Under the pieces are notes generated by a model. That model worked only from the letters and a program-made list of their open reading frames with translations. It searched no databases and was not told the origin of the DNA. A stretch of DNA of 64,000 nt from Datura wrightii (lineage: Eukaryota; Streptophyta; Magnoliopsida; Solanales; Solanaceae): NCBI GenBank assembly GCA_035772735.1, contig JASDFA010000007.1, positions 82,979,501 to 83,043,500 of the forward strand, read 5' to 3'. A program made the position numbers and the translations under genes. Positions 45,045-56,087 of this stretch are shown here, piece by piece (the first letter of the stretch is position 1; the number at the start of each line of letters is the position of its first letter).

Positions 45045-46757
45045 TACGTGGAATATACTGAGTATGCAAGGTAAATAAAATGGACATTTTAAAAGTAAAG
45101 TAAACTCATAAATAGACATAGGAGAAGGACATCATGCTTATATCAAAATCTTCGTAATAAAACATAAGGCTCAAGACATTCAAATCATTCATATCATTCA
45201 TTATCATAGTCATAAATAAATTCATCATGATATAACTTGAGCCAATAAAATAAACATAACAATGCATAAAACATGCGGAACAATGGGAGGACTCATCATA
45301 ACCGACACCATCATGGTAGAGCCATTCATGATGCCCCACTGTCTCGCTCAAGTGGGCAGAGCCGACCCTGGCTTGCCAGGCGAGGGTCATTCATATGGCA
45401 TAATATCACATTTTAGGGGATCATTATCAATACATCATATCATTTACACCCCACGGTGGCACATGGTTATGAGACACCGGTGTAGTCCTTTGAACACCGG
45501 GCTGCTCGGTGCTAGACACGACTCCCAAAAACATCCATATAGGCGCATAGTTATTTCATTAACATCGGGCACAAAAATTCATTGGCTAAGATATAACATA
45601 TATCATCATTGATCCCCTTTAAAATATGCTTAGCCAAGAATCAAGGCAGTTTTTATTGGCCAACATCATAAATCGATAAATCATGCAATTCACTTCATAA
45701 ATCATAAATCATTCTTTAACATGTGGGCATTGCCCAATACTTCATTATACTCAATACATTCAAAATATGCTCATAAACATGGGTAACTAGAAAATCATGC
45801 TTTTCCATCATTAATAAAATCAAATTATAGAGTATTCATCATAAATTATAACTTCCATGAACTTTCGTCAAATGGGCAATTTGGATTTAAAAGATTGAAA
45901 TATGATTAAAGGAAATAATGATAAAACATGCCCATCATTCAAAGTTCAATAATAAAAACTCAATTAAATCATACCCGTAAAGAGAAATTATTTTTTCATG
46001 CATTTGGGCAAAACCCCATAGACTTGAATAGGAGGATTCATGACTTTAATCAAAATTGGGCATAGGTGAGGAAGAATTATACCCATTTTAAAACCCTACA
46101 TTCCTAGGAATAAATGGACTTAAAGTTCCTTGAACCCCCACAAAGAATTTGATGAAAAATTTGGGAAGAAGGCCATGAATCTCCCAAAACCCTATCTAAA
46201 ATCCTTGCATGAGAAAGGGCGCATAAAGGACTTAATCCATCTTATCTAACTCAGAAACATATCCAAACCGACGTAGTTTAGGCCTTAGGGATTTAGGAAG
46301 TTACGAAAACACCCTTATTAAAATGCAGAAATTTCTGCTCGCCAATCCTCACGAGGGACCTAACGGGTTGTTGCCACAGAGCATGACTCGTGGCCTTTAT
46401 CCGTTGAGTCCACTGCCCAAACCTCCAAGGGAACCCCACGGGTGACTTCATGAGTAATGAGGTCAGACCACGACTCGTGGTCACCTTCCGAGGCCTACAC
46501 TGCCCCTCCCAATTTGCCAATCTTCCAAGGTTGACCATGGGTGACCTCACGAGTCGTGAGGTCTGACCACGACTCATGGTCAGGCCTATGGCCTCCTCAC
46601 TCAGGACTTGCCACACGGTGCTGACCATGAGTCACCTTACGACTCGTGGTCACTCCTCACGACTCACCTCACGAGTCGTTCTATGACCTGGTGTGAACTT
46701 TTAGTTTTTCTCCGTTTTCACTTCCAGGTCTGATCCTTGGGTTCCTGAGGTATAACA
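45045..46757 (-). repeat. 3' LTR of element D, U3-side part (1713 bp)
   Basis: On the minus strand the LTR starts TGTTATACCTCAGGAACCC at 46757 and runs down to 45045, then resumes at 35514 beyond element C. Its U3 at 46360-46685 carries a dense set of CACGACTCGTGG/CACGAGTCGTGAGG near-palindromes. The two parts add up to 2133 bp, similar to the C LTRs. It has no coding content; open frames at 45106-45612 are chance. Confidence 0.87.
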
Positions 46758-46772
46758 ATATCTCCCCCTTAG
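46758..46772 (-). other. Element D polypurine tract
   Basis: On the minus strand CTAAGGGGGAGATAT immediately precedes the LTR start, preceded by CATTCGAGGATGAATG. This identifies the split LTR as the 3' LTR of D and sets D's direction. Confidence 0.85.
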
Positions 46773-47235
46773 GAACATTCATCCTCGAATGTTAGAAACA
46801 TGCAGAAAACTTAGAAACAAGCTATCACCATATACGATTACCAACTATTTAAGTCGAAAACTGACGGAATGATTACCTCTGTGAGGAACTACATAGCTAA
46901 ACTAAATTCAAGCATAACATATATTTACCATATCATAAAATAAACTTGTACACATGAACTGAACGGGAAAAGCTGATTAATAATTTAGGGCAAAACTGGT
47001 ACCTCAAACTGAAACTGAGCTGGTAGGGAACAAATGAGGGTATTTAGCTATCATATCCGCTTCGACTTCCCACATAGCCCCTTCAACATGATGATTTCTC
47101 CATAATACTTTGACTGAAGCTACTTATTTGTTCCTCAGCCTCCGAACCTGACAATCCAAAATTTCACGGGAATTTGTTCATAATTGAGGTTGTCCTTCAC
47201 TCCAATGTTGTCTGCCGAAACTACCAAGGCTGGAT
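46773..47235 (-). pseudogene. Element D integrase C-terminus and chromodomain, cut by element E
   Basis: On the minus strand the sequence enters at the E insertion and reads ALVVSADNIGVKDNLNYEQIP. A frameshift follows, then chromodomain-like sequence (VRRLRN, stop, VASVKVLWRN...WEVEADMIAKYPHLFP) ending near 47000. The rest to the polypurine tract is non-coding. It closely resembles the C integrase tail, so C and D are sister families. All upstream parts of D lie beyond element E, outside the window. Confidence 0.83.
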
Positions 47236-50048
47236 TGTTGACACCCAATTTTGACCTCCCTACGCCTCTTATATGCTTCTTACATATATATATTTTATTT
47301 ACTTTTTTACGCAAATATTCAACTTGCATTTATATTTATAAAATAATTAATTGTCATAATATTGTGAAATTATTTTAAATTACATATATATATGTATATA
47401 TAATTTGCATTAATTTCAATTTATTAATTTTCTGATGTTAAATAATTGTGTCATGTACAATATATTTCATATTAATATACGCACTTATTTTGATATATAT
47501 ATTTTACTTAATCTTTATAAACTATTTACATAATTTTACTAAATTTTACAAATTTATTTGCATAATAATATTACTCAAATTTATAAATTATTTATGTTTA
47601 TAATATAATTTTTATAATATTTGATAACATAATTTTATTTCCTACTCATTGAATTATTTACAAATATAATAATTTGTTAATTATATGATATTTGTATGAG
47701 TCTACTCAAATTTATGGGTTTTTTTTTTATATTAATAGATTTTCCCGTAATTTAAACTATTTTATAATCTATTTATTAAATATTTTATAAATGTAGTATA
47801 TTTATTAATTTAATAGCAGCTAAAATCCAATTTCATCCAATTCATTTAAAATCTAGCCACTTTATACCCATTTATGCCGATTTTAGCCCTTTTTCTATCC
47901 AATTTATGCCAATTTTGGATTATTTTACCAAACCTAGCCACTTTTAAACCCCAATTCAATTTCAATTAAATCCCAACAAATTTATCCTACCCGCGACCCG
48001 CTCAATAACCTGTGACCCGATCCATTATAATTTTTTAATCTCATCCGTCCATCACAAATGATCTAATGGCCACAAATAAACCCTATCACATTTCCTTATT
48101 TATCAACCTACCCCCCCAAACCCTAATTCATTTTCATCATTTTCTTTTCCTCCTTCAACAAAGCCAGCGGCCGCCCATCTTCTCCCTCCCCTTTCCCTTC
48201 ACTGTTCCACCATCGATTCCGGCCACTTCTGGCCGGAAAACACTTCACCACCTGCACACCCCCTTTTCTCCCTCTCTCTCAATTTATTTTTCAGCGACAA
48301 ACAGCTGCCACCTCCCTCCATTTCTCACCTCACTATCGTGAATTGCAAAAGGACACACTCTCTCTTCTCCCTCTCACCATCGGCGCACCAGCACACCCTG
48401 CCGTAAACCACCAGCGCAGCATCCATCTTCTCTTTTCCTTCCCCTTGTCATCTCCCTTTTTCATCACTGCCACCACACCACCAAATGGGAACCAAAAAGC
48501 CTCCAGCCAGTACCTCTCGCCGCCTCCTCTCTCTTCTCCCTCTACCCCTCATCGGAAAACCATCTGCACCAGTGAACAACCACCAAATCTCCCTCTGTCT
48601 TCTCTCCTCTCATCTGCTCTGGCAACAGCCCGGACCTCACCCCTCTCCATTTCCTCCATGAACTCCAACCAACACCGCCAACAGAAATCGACCACCAAAC
48701 CCAAAACCACTAGATCTCCTCACCATTAACGCCGCAGCTGCATCCTCTATTTCCCATTCTCTTGTCATTTTACAGCAGCCGATTCGATCTATTTCATTTT
48801 TTCGAATAGATCCTCGTAGATCCTTCCATGTTTGGTTCACTGATTTCTAAAGCCTTTCTCCTTTTTTGCTACTTATGTTAACTACATCTAAAAAAATTAA
48901 TTATATTTGCCGATAATTTGTTGGTCTGAACATGCTGAAATTATTATGTGTGCATTTGAAATATCCTGAAAATCCCCAAGTATGTACGCGATTTTTTTTT
49001 TGTTTCTATCATGCATGATCTGACGAATATTTTTGTGAAAATCATTATTGATTCGTTTGTACATGTTTTGATATCATTGTTTTGGTGAATACTCCCATGA
49101 AAATAGTTCGTTATCTCGGCCTTGCATTACATATATATGCAGATTCTTTTGCCCTCTAACTAGAACTTTACTATTATTGCTCCGGTATTTCTCTGATTTA
49201 CTTGAAAGTTAGACAAAATTATAAATTTTTATAGAAGCTGGTGTAATGGAATCTTGTTAATATGATTGATAATATTGTTATTGTCTTGGCAAATTTTTGG
49301 TCAACTAGAAATTAATTAGCATGGTAAAGGAGTAGTTTGATTTTAATCCGCATAGTAAGAATAATTGTGTATATGAATAACTGATAACAAGTCCTTCTTC
49401 ATCTAATTCGTTTTCCTTCTATGTCTAGCATGTGACTGTGATTTTGGGAGAATAATTTACGTTATTATGATCATCATGACCGAAGGATTTCCTTTTATAT
49501 TTAATTTCTGCAAATATACATCCTTTACGGAAACATAATATTTTATTCATTTCTTGGCTTTCTTAAACGTAATTATTAACAACTTATTTAGCGTTTCTCT
49601 CTGTATGACCTGCCTTATTTAAAGAAAATATTTAGTGACTAAGTTTTGTTTATTCTCAGAATATGTTAAATATGGTAAATAAGGATTTGTTGATGGATCT
49701 TGATTTCTGATTTTAGTTAATTAAGCAAAAAATAATTTCCTGACTTATTCTTACGGACTATTTTATTCTCCTTCCTTAATTGAATTTGTGTTAATTCTGA
49801 TTTGATTTGCCCTTTATTTGATTTATAATTTATTTATTAGTTTGAGGTAAATATTCCAAATAGTTTTAGCTTTTACTAATCAAGGAAAATATGGTTGATT
49901 GATGATTTATCTCCTTCACTAATTTAGTATTTGTCCGTTTATGGAAATATTGTTTAGTCTGGACTGATTTCATTTATTTGATCAAGGAAAAGATTCCTTT
50001 CATTAATTAGGCTGACTATGTTATTTCCTTTAATTCCTTTTCTTTACC

Positions 50049-50055
50049 TATTTAA
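50049..50055 (+). promoter_or_regulatory. Possible TATA box of element E LTR
   Basis: TATTTAA followed by GCAGCCCC and a CT-rich stretch is the best TATA-like context in the LTR. It is a suggestion only; the LTR is AT-rich and other TATA-like words occur. Confidence 0.35.
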
Positions 50056-50686
50056 GCAGCCCCCTCCTTTCTTTTCAAATCGTTCGGACATTGTCAAAAA
50101 GACTGAAATTACTTTATTCTCATTACTACTCTTCTTTCCGCTCTATTTTCTATAATTCCTTTAACACGTCTCAACACAAGCACTGCTCGGAATCCTCGAG
50201 ATTCCCGTGATCTTGATGTGTTGAGTTTGGGCAATAAATCAAGGCCTTTGAAGTATTCATCGTCTCTAACTCATTTCTGATTTTGTCACCCAACTGGTTA
50301 GTCTATCTGCTTTAACAAGTCATTATGTGTTAAATCTCGTTATCGATTCCTCCTAATTGCTTTCTTGTCGTGATCATGTGCTAATATGATCTTTAACATG
50401 AATTACAAAGTTTGAAATTTTGGTTGCATCTACTGTTGTATTTTAAGTTTAAAACAGGTAGCCTTAATATGTTCCGGACCCATCAGAGAGTCACTGGGGC
50501 AGGTGTTTGACTTGGGAGTTTTTGTTTTAATTATTATTAAAGAATTAGTTTTACTTTATTGTAAACTTTGGTTTATTTTTTCTGTTAATTTGTAATATTG
50601 TAAATAAACGCTGATGATAGTGGAAGGGGTTTTATGGGGGCGGGGACTATATTTCTTTATTGCTTTTCTTAGCTGTTAAACTCGCT

Positions 50687-51340
50687 AAAAATCATGCCTA
50701 TAGGGTTTAAATTAGCTAACTTGAAATTTATTCTATGCTTTAATCTTAGAAATCTTGCTTATAGGAATACCCTGAATTTGGCTTTTTTTAGTTAGAAATC
50801 ATGTCTATAGGATTTGCGATGTCTATGTGCAATCGTACTGCAACATGCAAAATTTGTTAATGATTTATCTATTAGTACCCGATTCACAAATATAATTTAC
50901 TTTTTCTTCATAAAATTACTCCTAGAACTTTAAAACATATGAATTCGCATTTGTTAGATATCATGCTTATAGGATTTAACTGTCTGACCTAATTGGCACA
51001 ATCTGAATATTGAGAATCATGTCTAATTCTTTAATTGGGGACCTTGCTTTCAAACATAATTAAATAGAATGATCAGCGGCTTTAAAGATGTCTGAATAAA
51101 ATATCACCTAATATCGTATGTAAAAAATAATGTTACTGTTTGAAGGGTTTGTATAATTACATGCTAATTGGAATATAATAGTTGTGCACATATTGAACCG
51201 ATTTGCAAGTGTGTCCCTCTACCCGTAGAATTCATGCTTATAGGATCACATGTTATTGAAATTTAATCATATTCTATTCAATCATCATCGTAAGTGCTGG
51301 AGGTCCAAATCTAATATTTTACATCAGAAATCATGCCTTA
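50687..51340 (+). repeat. Dispersed short word repeated in the E LTR
   Basis: Seven related copies of AATCATGCCTATAGGATTT occur near 50687, 50748, 50795, 50956, 51013, 51228 and 51327, spaced irregularly at 40-215 bp. Some copies keep only the AATCATG half. They do not form a regular tandem array. Function is unknown. Confidence 0.6.
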
Positions 51341-51724
51341 GGATCTGTTTGCACCTTTAGAATGATGTTTCTTTTCGGAAATTATTAAATAGAGACTTAA
51401 TTTGGAATCTTGTATTCTAAGTGTCTCTTTTTATTATTTATTTGTTTAACGTTTAATCACTGCCTAAAAATCCTAAGATTTCTAGATCCAAAATCCCAAT
51501 TAGTTGTCCAATGGATATTAGGCTTGGGACGGGTAGGCAAATATTAGGACGTTAGTCTTCTTCACGTAGAAACGCTTTAGGGTAGCAATTAATTAGGTGG
51601 GTAGCAGGAGATGATAGTTCGTGCTCGCTGAATAATACGACCAATGTAAATTATTGTGAAGTATTATTTAAGTTGCACGGGGTGATCTCTTTAGGTTAAA
51701 ATACCCCCCCCCCTTTAATTGTAT

Positions 51725-51782
51725 AACTACGTCTGGCCTGATTCCCTTAAGGGATACGTAGGAACCTCTTCAAGGTTCGGCC
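51725..51782 (+). other. Two-hairpin structured motif, copy 1 (E LTR)
   Basis: AACTACG...GGCCTGAT is followed by a TCCC/GGGA stem with loop TTAA (51743-51754). Then comes the invariant-like TACGTAGG, then a GAACCT/AGGTTC stem with a five-base loop (51762-51778), then GGCC. Copies 2 and 3 in the 3' untranslated region keep the flanks and both stems with different bases. Sitting downstream of the likely TATA box, it should be in element RNA and in both LTRs. Confidence 0.6.
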
Positions 51783-52319
51783 ATTGGTTTTAAAATTCAT
51801 TTGTTTGTTCATTAAATTTTATATTTATTTGTCAATATCTATTATTCTTGTATTCGTAGCTTGTCGTATTTTTGGTCAACTTTTGGATTGAATTGTCAAT
51901 TGTTGTCATTTTTAAAATGGGTAATAATAATAGTCTTGAAATACTTCTGTTTCATTTTCTTTCTTCTCGCTTTTCTGTAAGTTTATTTATTTATTTATAT
52001 TTTTCCAATCTAGTTTAATATTTTAAATAACTTAAGTTAAAATAAACTTTGTTTGATCATTAGTAATTCCCCACATATTAATGGATGCGGCTGGGAACCG
52101 CATTTTTGGACCTCGAAAGGTGCCTAACACCTTCCTTTTGAGGTAATTTATGTCATTTCCCGACTCTAGTAACTTAGGTAATTAAGTAGACTTTTAGATT
52201 AGAATGGTTCCCTAACGCACCTCAAATCGTTAGGTGGCGACTCTTCTTTCACAACAAACTCGTAAGAGCCGACACATGTTGTATCCCGCTTTTCGCGAGC
52301 AAAATAGGGCGCGACAGCA

Positions 52320-52337
52320 TGGCGACTCTGCTGGGGA
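52320..52337 (+). other. Element E primer binding site (tRNA-Arg type)
   Basis: TGGCGACTCTGCTGGGGA lies three bases after the LTR end. It matches the TGGCGACTC...CTGGGGA type described for Ogre elements and ascribed to tRNA-Arg. The leader from 52338 to 52565 is AT-rich with no gene. Confidence 0.85.
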
Positions 52338-52565
52338 TTTAGGCTTTAACCACTACATGTTCGTTTTATTTGGGGTTTTATTTGATTTTTAATTTTTAAA
52401 ATTGCTAACTGACAGGTTTAAAATCCTTTCCCTTTATTCGTTTCTAGCAATATTTATTCGCTTCCTTATATATTTTACCATGAAGTTACTAACAATTTTC
52501 TGTTTTTGTTTTTCACATCATTATTTATTATTTCTTTATGACATACAATATGCAATAATTATTAT

Positions 52566-52953
52566 GGGTCACTATGGGAGTTAAACCAATAAAAAGGCCT
52601 GAGGAGGTAGAAAATGCGGTCAAATGTTGGGTAATTTGATAGAGCACTCTGTACAATAGATGTTTGATTGGTTTCTGAGATCCAACTTCGTGGTATATAC
52701 CAAATCTCGGTACTATCTGGTTTTGATAGGACTCTGAGGTCTTCAACCGATCACATTTCCACTCACCATTACAGGGTCACTATGGGAGTTAAACCAATAA
52801 GAAGGCCTGAGGAGGTAGAAAAATGGGGTCAAATGTTGGGTAATTTGACAGAGGACTCTGTACTATGGATGTTCGATTGGTTTCCGAGATCCAACTTCAC
52901 GGTATATACCAAATCTCGGTACTATTTGGTATTGATAGGACTCTGAGGTCTTC
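52566..52953 (+). repeat. Direct duplication, 208 bp period, at the start of the E internal region
   Basis: The segment from 52566 (GGGTCACTATGGGAGTTAAA) recurs from 52774 with about 90 percent identity by eye over some 180 bp. Both copies carry the MGVKP start and the FDWFP block of the following frame, and the first copy also has small indels. It duplicates the beginning of the ORF1-like frame. Confidence 0.85.
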
Positions 52954-53567
52954 AACTGTACTCTCCGATGCGGACGATGCGTCAGGCAGGAAGAATGCAA
53001 ATAATACCCAAGGTTGCCGACATGGATGCATACCAAGTGGATTACAAGGATGATCTTGTTCCGCATGCTTTGGACATTGCAAAATCATGGAACAAAAAGA
53101 TCTACCTCAACGATAAGAGCATAGAGGCTGACCGATATCAGGCAGGCTATGTAACAGGATGTGTCGAGTGGCTACATGATGATTGGGCTGGTACTGCAAT
53201 ATCGAGTGTCAAATGAGGCAAGCATGTAGAGGATAAGGAATCCCAAGAACAAACCCTCTATCACCGTTTAAAGAGAAAGGTCCAAGATTTTGAGGCTTTT
53301 CATCGACAGTTACACAATGACAATGCCAAAGAAATTGCTGAGATGGGCAAAGAGTTGGAGTACTGGAAAGATCGAGCCTTAGGTTTGGATTTAAGGATAC
53401 AAGATTTGCGTGATGATTTCAGCAAACCTGGGGAGGAATGCCTGAATGGGGGAGCTATGTGGAAGGATCGAGCATTGACCTATCTTCTATCTAGTCACCA
53501 CTGTTTTGACAAATTGCTAGAAGATCCAAAGAAATCAGACCCCGATGAAGAAGATTTCAAGATTTAA
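52782..53567 (+). pseudogene. Element E extra frame upstream of gag (ORF1-like), decayed
   Basis: The second duplicated copy provides ATG at 52782 (MGVKPIRRPEEVEKWG). The frame stops at 52942-52944, then continues in the same frame as MRTMRQAGRMQIIPKVADMDAYQV, with a TGA near 53214. A coiled-coil-like C-terminal half (53217-53567; EKIAEMGKELEYWKDRALGLDLRIQDL-type) follows. I do not recognise an enzyme domain. An open frame between LTR and gag is characteristic of Ogre elements, where its role is not established. Two stops disable it. Confidence 0.6.
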
Positions 53568-53800
53568 TTGAATGTTATTTTTATTTAGTTCGTTTCTTGT
53601 ATTTTTGTAACTTTTTATCCTAATAAAGTTTTATTTTGTGGTTTATTTTTGGAGCAAAATGACAATACTTGACAACATGTTTCTCTCAAACCCGTTAGGC
53701 CTACCTCTGGCATAAAAGAGGCTCCAAAATTAGGAAACGTATCAAAATTTTGTTTGATCTTTTCTTTAATCAGCATGTTTTCTAACCTCTCTTACTAACT
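53568..53800 (+). other. Spacer between ORF1-like frame and gag of element E
   Basis: AT-rich and non-coding, about 230 bp, with a TAATAAAG word near 53621 that could act as a polyadenylation signal for the upstream frame. Nothing else is recognised. Confidence 0.45.
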
Positions 53801-54437
53801 GTGATTTGTTTGTTGTTTGTCTTATTTTTGATCTGTGCAAATCTGGCCTACTATACAAGGTCCAAAGGGGCTCCTCCTTCTCCTCCTCCCATTCCTAACC
53901 ACAACAGAGGGAAGAACAAGGCGGATGAGCACAACAACATTTCAGAAAAGAGTGGTAACGATACATCTATTGATGAATGGGATAATTCCGAAGGGGTCTG
54001 CCCTCCAGGTTACAATGAGGTGATTATGAGCTCGAGCAAAAAAATTTTGAGCTTCAAGAAGAGTTAGCACAAGTTTGCAGCTTAAACAACCAGACAGCGT
54101 TATTTTGGGCTCAAGGTGACGCCTCAACTTCAAAAGCACAGTCAGCCTCCCTATGTCTTCACAACCCGCAGCTCCACCACAAGATACTCCACCCAATATT
54201 ACCAATACCCTCCATATACATATCCAAATCCCCCAGCTCCCGTTACCTCCCATTACCCATCACCAGCCCAAGAAATACCTTCCCCGGCCAATATAAATGC
54301 AACATATGCCCGTAGTCATACCAACCCAATCTATTTGGAGACGACACCAATGACTCACCATCTGGAGGAATCCGAGCCTTTAGAAAAGGATTGACTGATT
54401 CAAACTCTAGCAAAGGAGTTGAAAAAGATAAACAGCT
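53801..54437 (+). pseudogene. Element E gag N-terminal part, decayed
   Basis: A frame at 53801-54067 reads TRSKGAPPSPPPIPNHNRGKNKADEHN and ends after a frameshift. A glutamate-rich helix (ELQEELAQVCSLNNQTA) continues in another frame. From 54116 a Tyr/Pro-rich region (YYQYPPYTYPNPPAP) runs to a stop near 54394. In the family this region precedes the gag capsid domain. The ATG at 53801 may not be the original start, since the hydrophobic stretch before TRSKG is unlike gag. Confidence 0.65.
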
Positions 54438-54439
54438 GA

Positions 54440-55120
54440 TTGCAAAGTGTTAAAGGCACCAAAGGAATAACAGGTGTAGACTATGAAGACCTGTGCATAC
54501 ATCCGAGTGTCGAATTACCGGAGGGGTACAAACCTCCCAAGTTTGAATTGTTTAATGGGACCGGTGATCCAAGGGCCCATCTGAGATTGTATTGTGACAA
54601 GCTGGTAGGAGTGGGACGAAATGAGAAAATAAGGATGAAATTATTCATGCGAAGTTTGACCTGTGATGCTCTTAGCTGGTACGTGGAGCAAAATCCGAAG
54701 AAATGGTTTACCTGGGCAAAGATGGTAGCAGTCTTTGTGGGGTGTTTTGGGTTCAATACAGAAAATGCACTTGATTTGCATTATATCCAGAACCTCAAGA
54801 GGAAGTCCACTGAGACATTTAGGGAGTTTGCAACTCGTTGGAGAACCAAGGCCGCCAGAGTGCGACCTCCAATGGAGGAGACACAGATGAAGGACATTTT
54901 CATGCGGACTCTGGACCCGCAAGTTTATGATAGATTGATGTTAGTTAGCGAGAAAAGTTTTGCAAAGATCATCAAACTGGGAGAGAAGATTGAAGACGGT
55001 ATCAAGGATGGTACCATTATCAATTTGAATGCATTGCAAGCGGCTAACAAAGCTTTGCAGTCTGGAGCTACTTCAGAAAGCCGCAAGAAGAAAGAAGTTT
55101 GCACTGTTATGATGTCCTAG
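54440..55120 (+). pseudogene. Element E gag capsid-like domain, open block
   Basis: An uninterrupted block of about 226 codons contains the retrotransposon gag domain. It starts near DLCIHPSVELPEGYKPPKFE, continues with NGTGDPRAHLRLYCDKL and LFMRSLTCDALSWYVEQNPKKW, and ends with the REFATRWRTKAARVRPPMEE block. It ends at a TAG at 55118-55120, after which the frame changes. It would form the particle shell. The domain itself looks unbroken, but its flanks are damaged. Confidence 0.85.
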
Positions 55121-56087
55121 GGGCCGAAGAGTTACGTTTACAGACCTCAGACTCCAACCCCACACTACCAAATTCCAACCCCGCATTACCAGTCTTCACC
55201 CTACCAAACTCCACCTCCATCATATCAAGCTCCATCATCACCATACCAAGCTCCATCACCATACCAAACTCCTCATTCTTACCAAGCACCGTATCAAACT
55301 CCCCCACCTACACATTTCCAAACACCTCTATCACATTAACAAGCCCCCACTTATCCCGTTTATAGCACACAACCCTATTATCCATAACCTTCTCACCCAC
55401 AACCTTCTTCCTCACCAACCCAAAGGCCTAGGGCTCAATTTGAAAGGAGACCAACAAAAACCTATACCCCATTAGCTGAACTGATTGATCAATTGTATGT
55501 GAGGTTGAAAGAAGCTGATTACATTGAGCCCATTCCTGCCCTCCTGATGGATACCCAAGCTAAGTGGTATGACCACAATAAGGTATGTATGTATCACTCG
55601 GGCATGAGGGGGCACACTATAGAGTCCTGCAGATCGTTGAAGAACAAAATACAAAAGCTGATTGATATAAAGGTTATTCACCTCAAAGATCCGGCACCGA
55701 ATGTAACAAGTAATCCTCTGCCAAACCACCAAGTGAATATGATTTCTTGTGATGAGGCTGAAGACTTGTCGAATACTATTAGGGTGATCAAACACAAAGC
55801 ATGTTCTTCTTCAGACCCATCCGTGATAGTGCAGGGACGTCCTCCGTTCAAGGTTGAGGTAGCTATGCCAAGGCCTCCATTTATAGTGGTAAAAGCTACT
55901 CCAACTTCGTACAAAACAGTACCTTGGAGCTACGAGGAAAATGCCCCACGGAGAAAAAAGGTTTTAGAGGCAGATGCGGCATAAGGGATGACACGGTCTG
56001 GACGGGTATGCACTCCTGACACTCTGACTCAAGGAGCCGACAAAGGAAAACAACAAGCGGTGGAAACAGAAAGTAATGGTATTTGAA
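55121..56087 (+). pseudogene. Element E gag C-terminus: proline/tyrosine repeats and Cys/His box
   Basis: The region 55122-55430 codes a run of about a dozen YQTP/YQAP-like repeats with two stops. It is followed by an open block (55493-55984) with QLYVRLKEADYIEPIPA and a Cys/His box, CMYHSGMRGHTIESC, where Tat elements usually have C-x-Y-H-x-G-x-x-G-H-x-x-x-x-C. The same frame continues past a stop near 55982 to TRSGRVCTP. The box probably replaces the classic CCHC knuckle as the RNA-binding part. Confidence 0.75.

Larger units (their letters stand above)
47236..52316 (+). repeat. 5' LTR of element E (5081 bp)
   Basis: It runs from TGTTGACACCCAATTTTG to GGGCGCGACA. The first 800 bp are extremely AT-rich. 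A CT-rich, C-rich tract at about 48110-48780 follows; it produces two proline/serine-rich open frames (48066-48729) that I treat as composition artefacts. A TATA-like TATTTAA lies at 50049, suggesting that R and U5 occupy about the last 2.2 kb. That part holds a dispersed AATCATGCCTATAGGATTT word set (50687-51340) and a two-hairpin motif (51725-51782). The left target flank is tggat (47231-47235). Confidence 0.92.

Noticed and set aside
44970..45050. Possible solo LTR at 42826-45044
   Set aside because: A polypurine tract and integrase precede it and a matching 5' LTR with target duplication exists, so it is the 3' LTR of element C.
48066..48729. Two adjacent open frames rich in proline and serine in the E LTR
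   Set aside because: They lie in a CT-rich tract of a non-coding LTR, lack any domain, and the composition explains their openness on this strand.
55099..55365. Ser/Thr/Pro-rich frame overlapping the E gag tail
   Set aside because: Alternate-frame reading of the YQTP repeat region; the gag frame explains the repeat.
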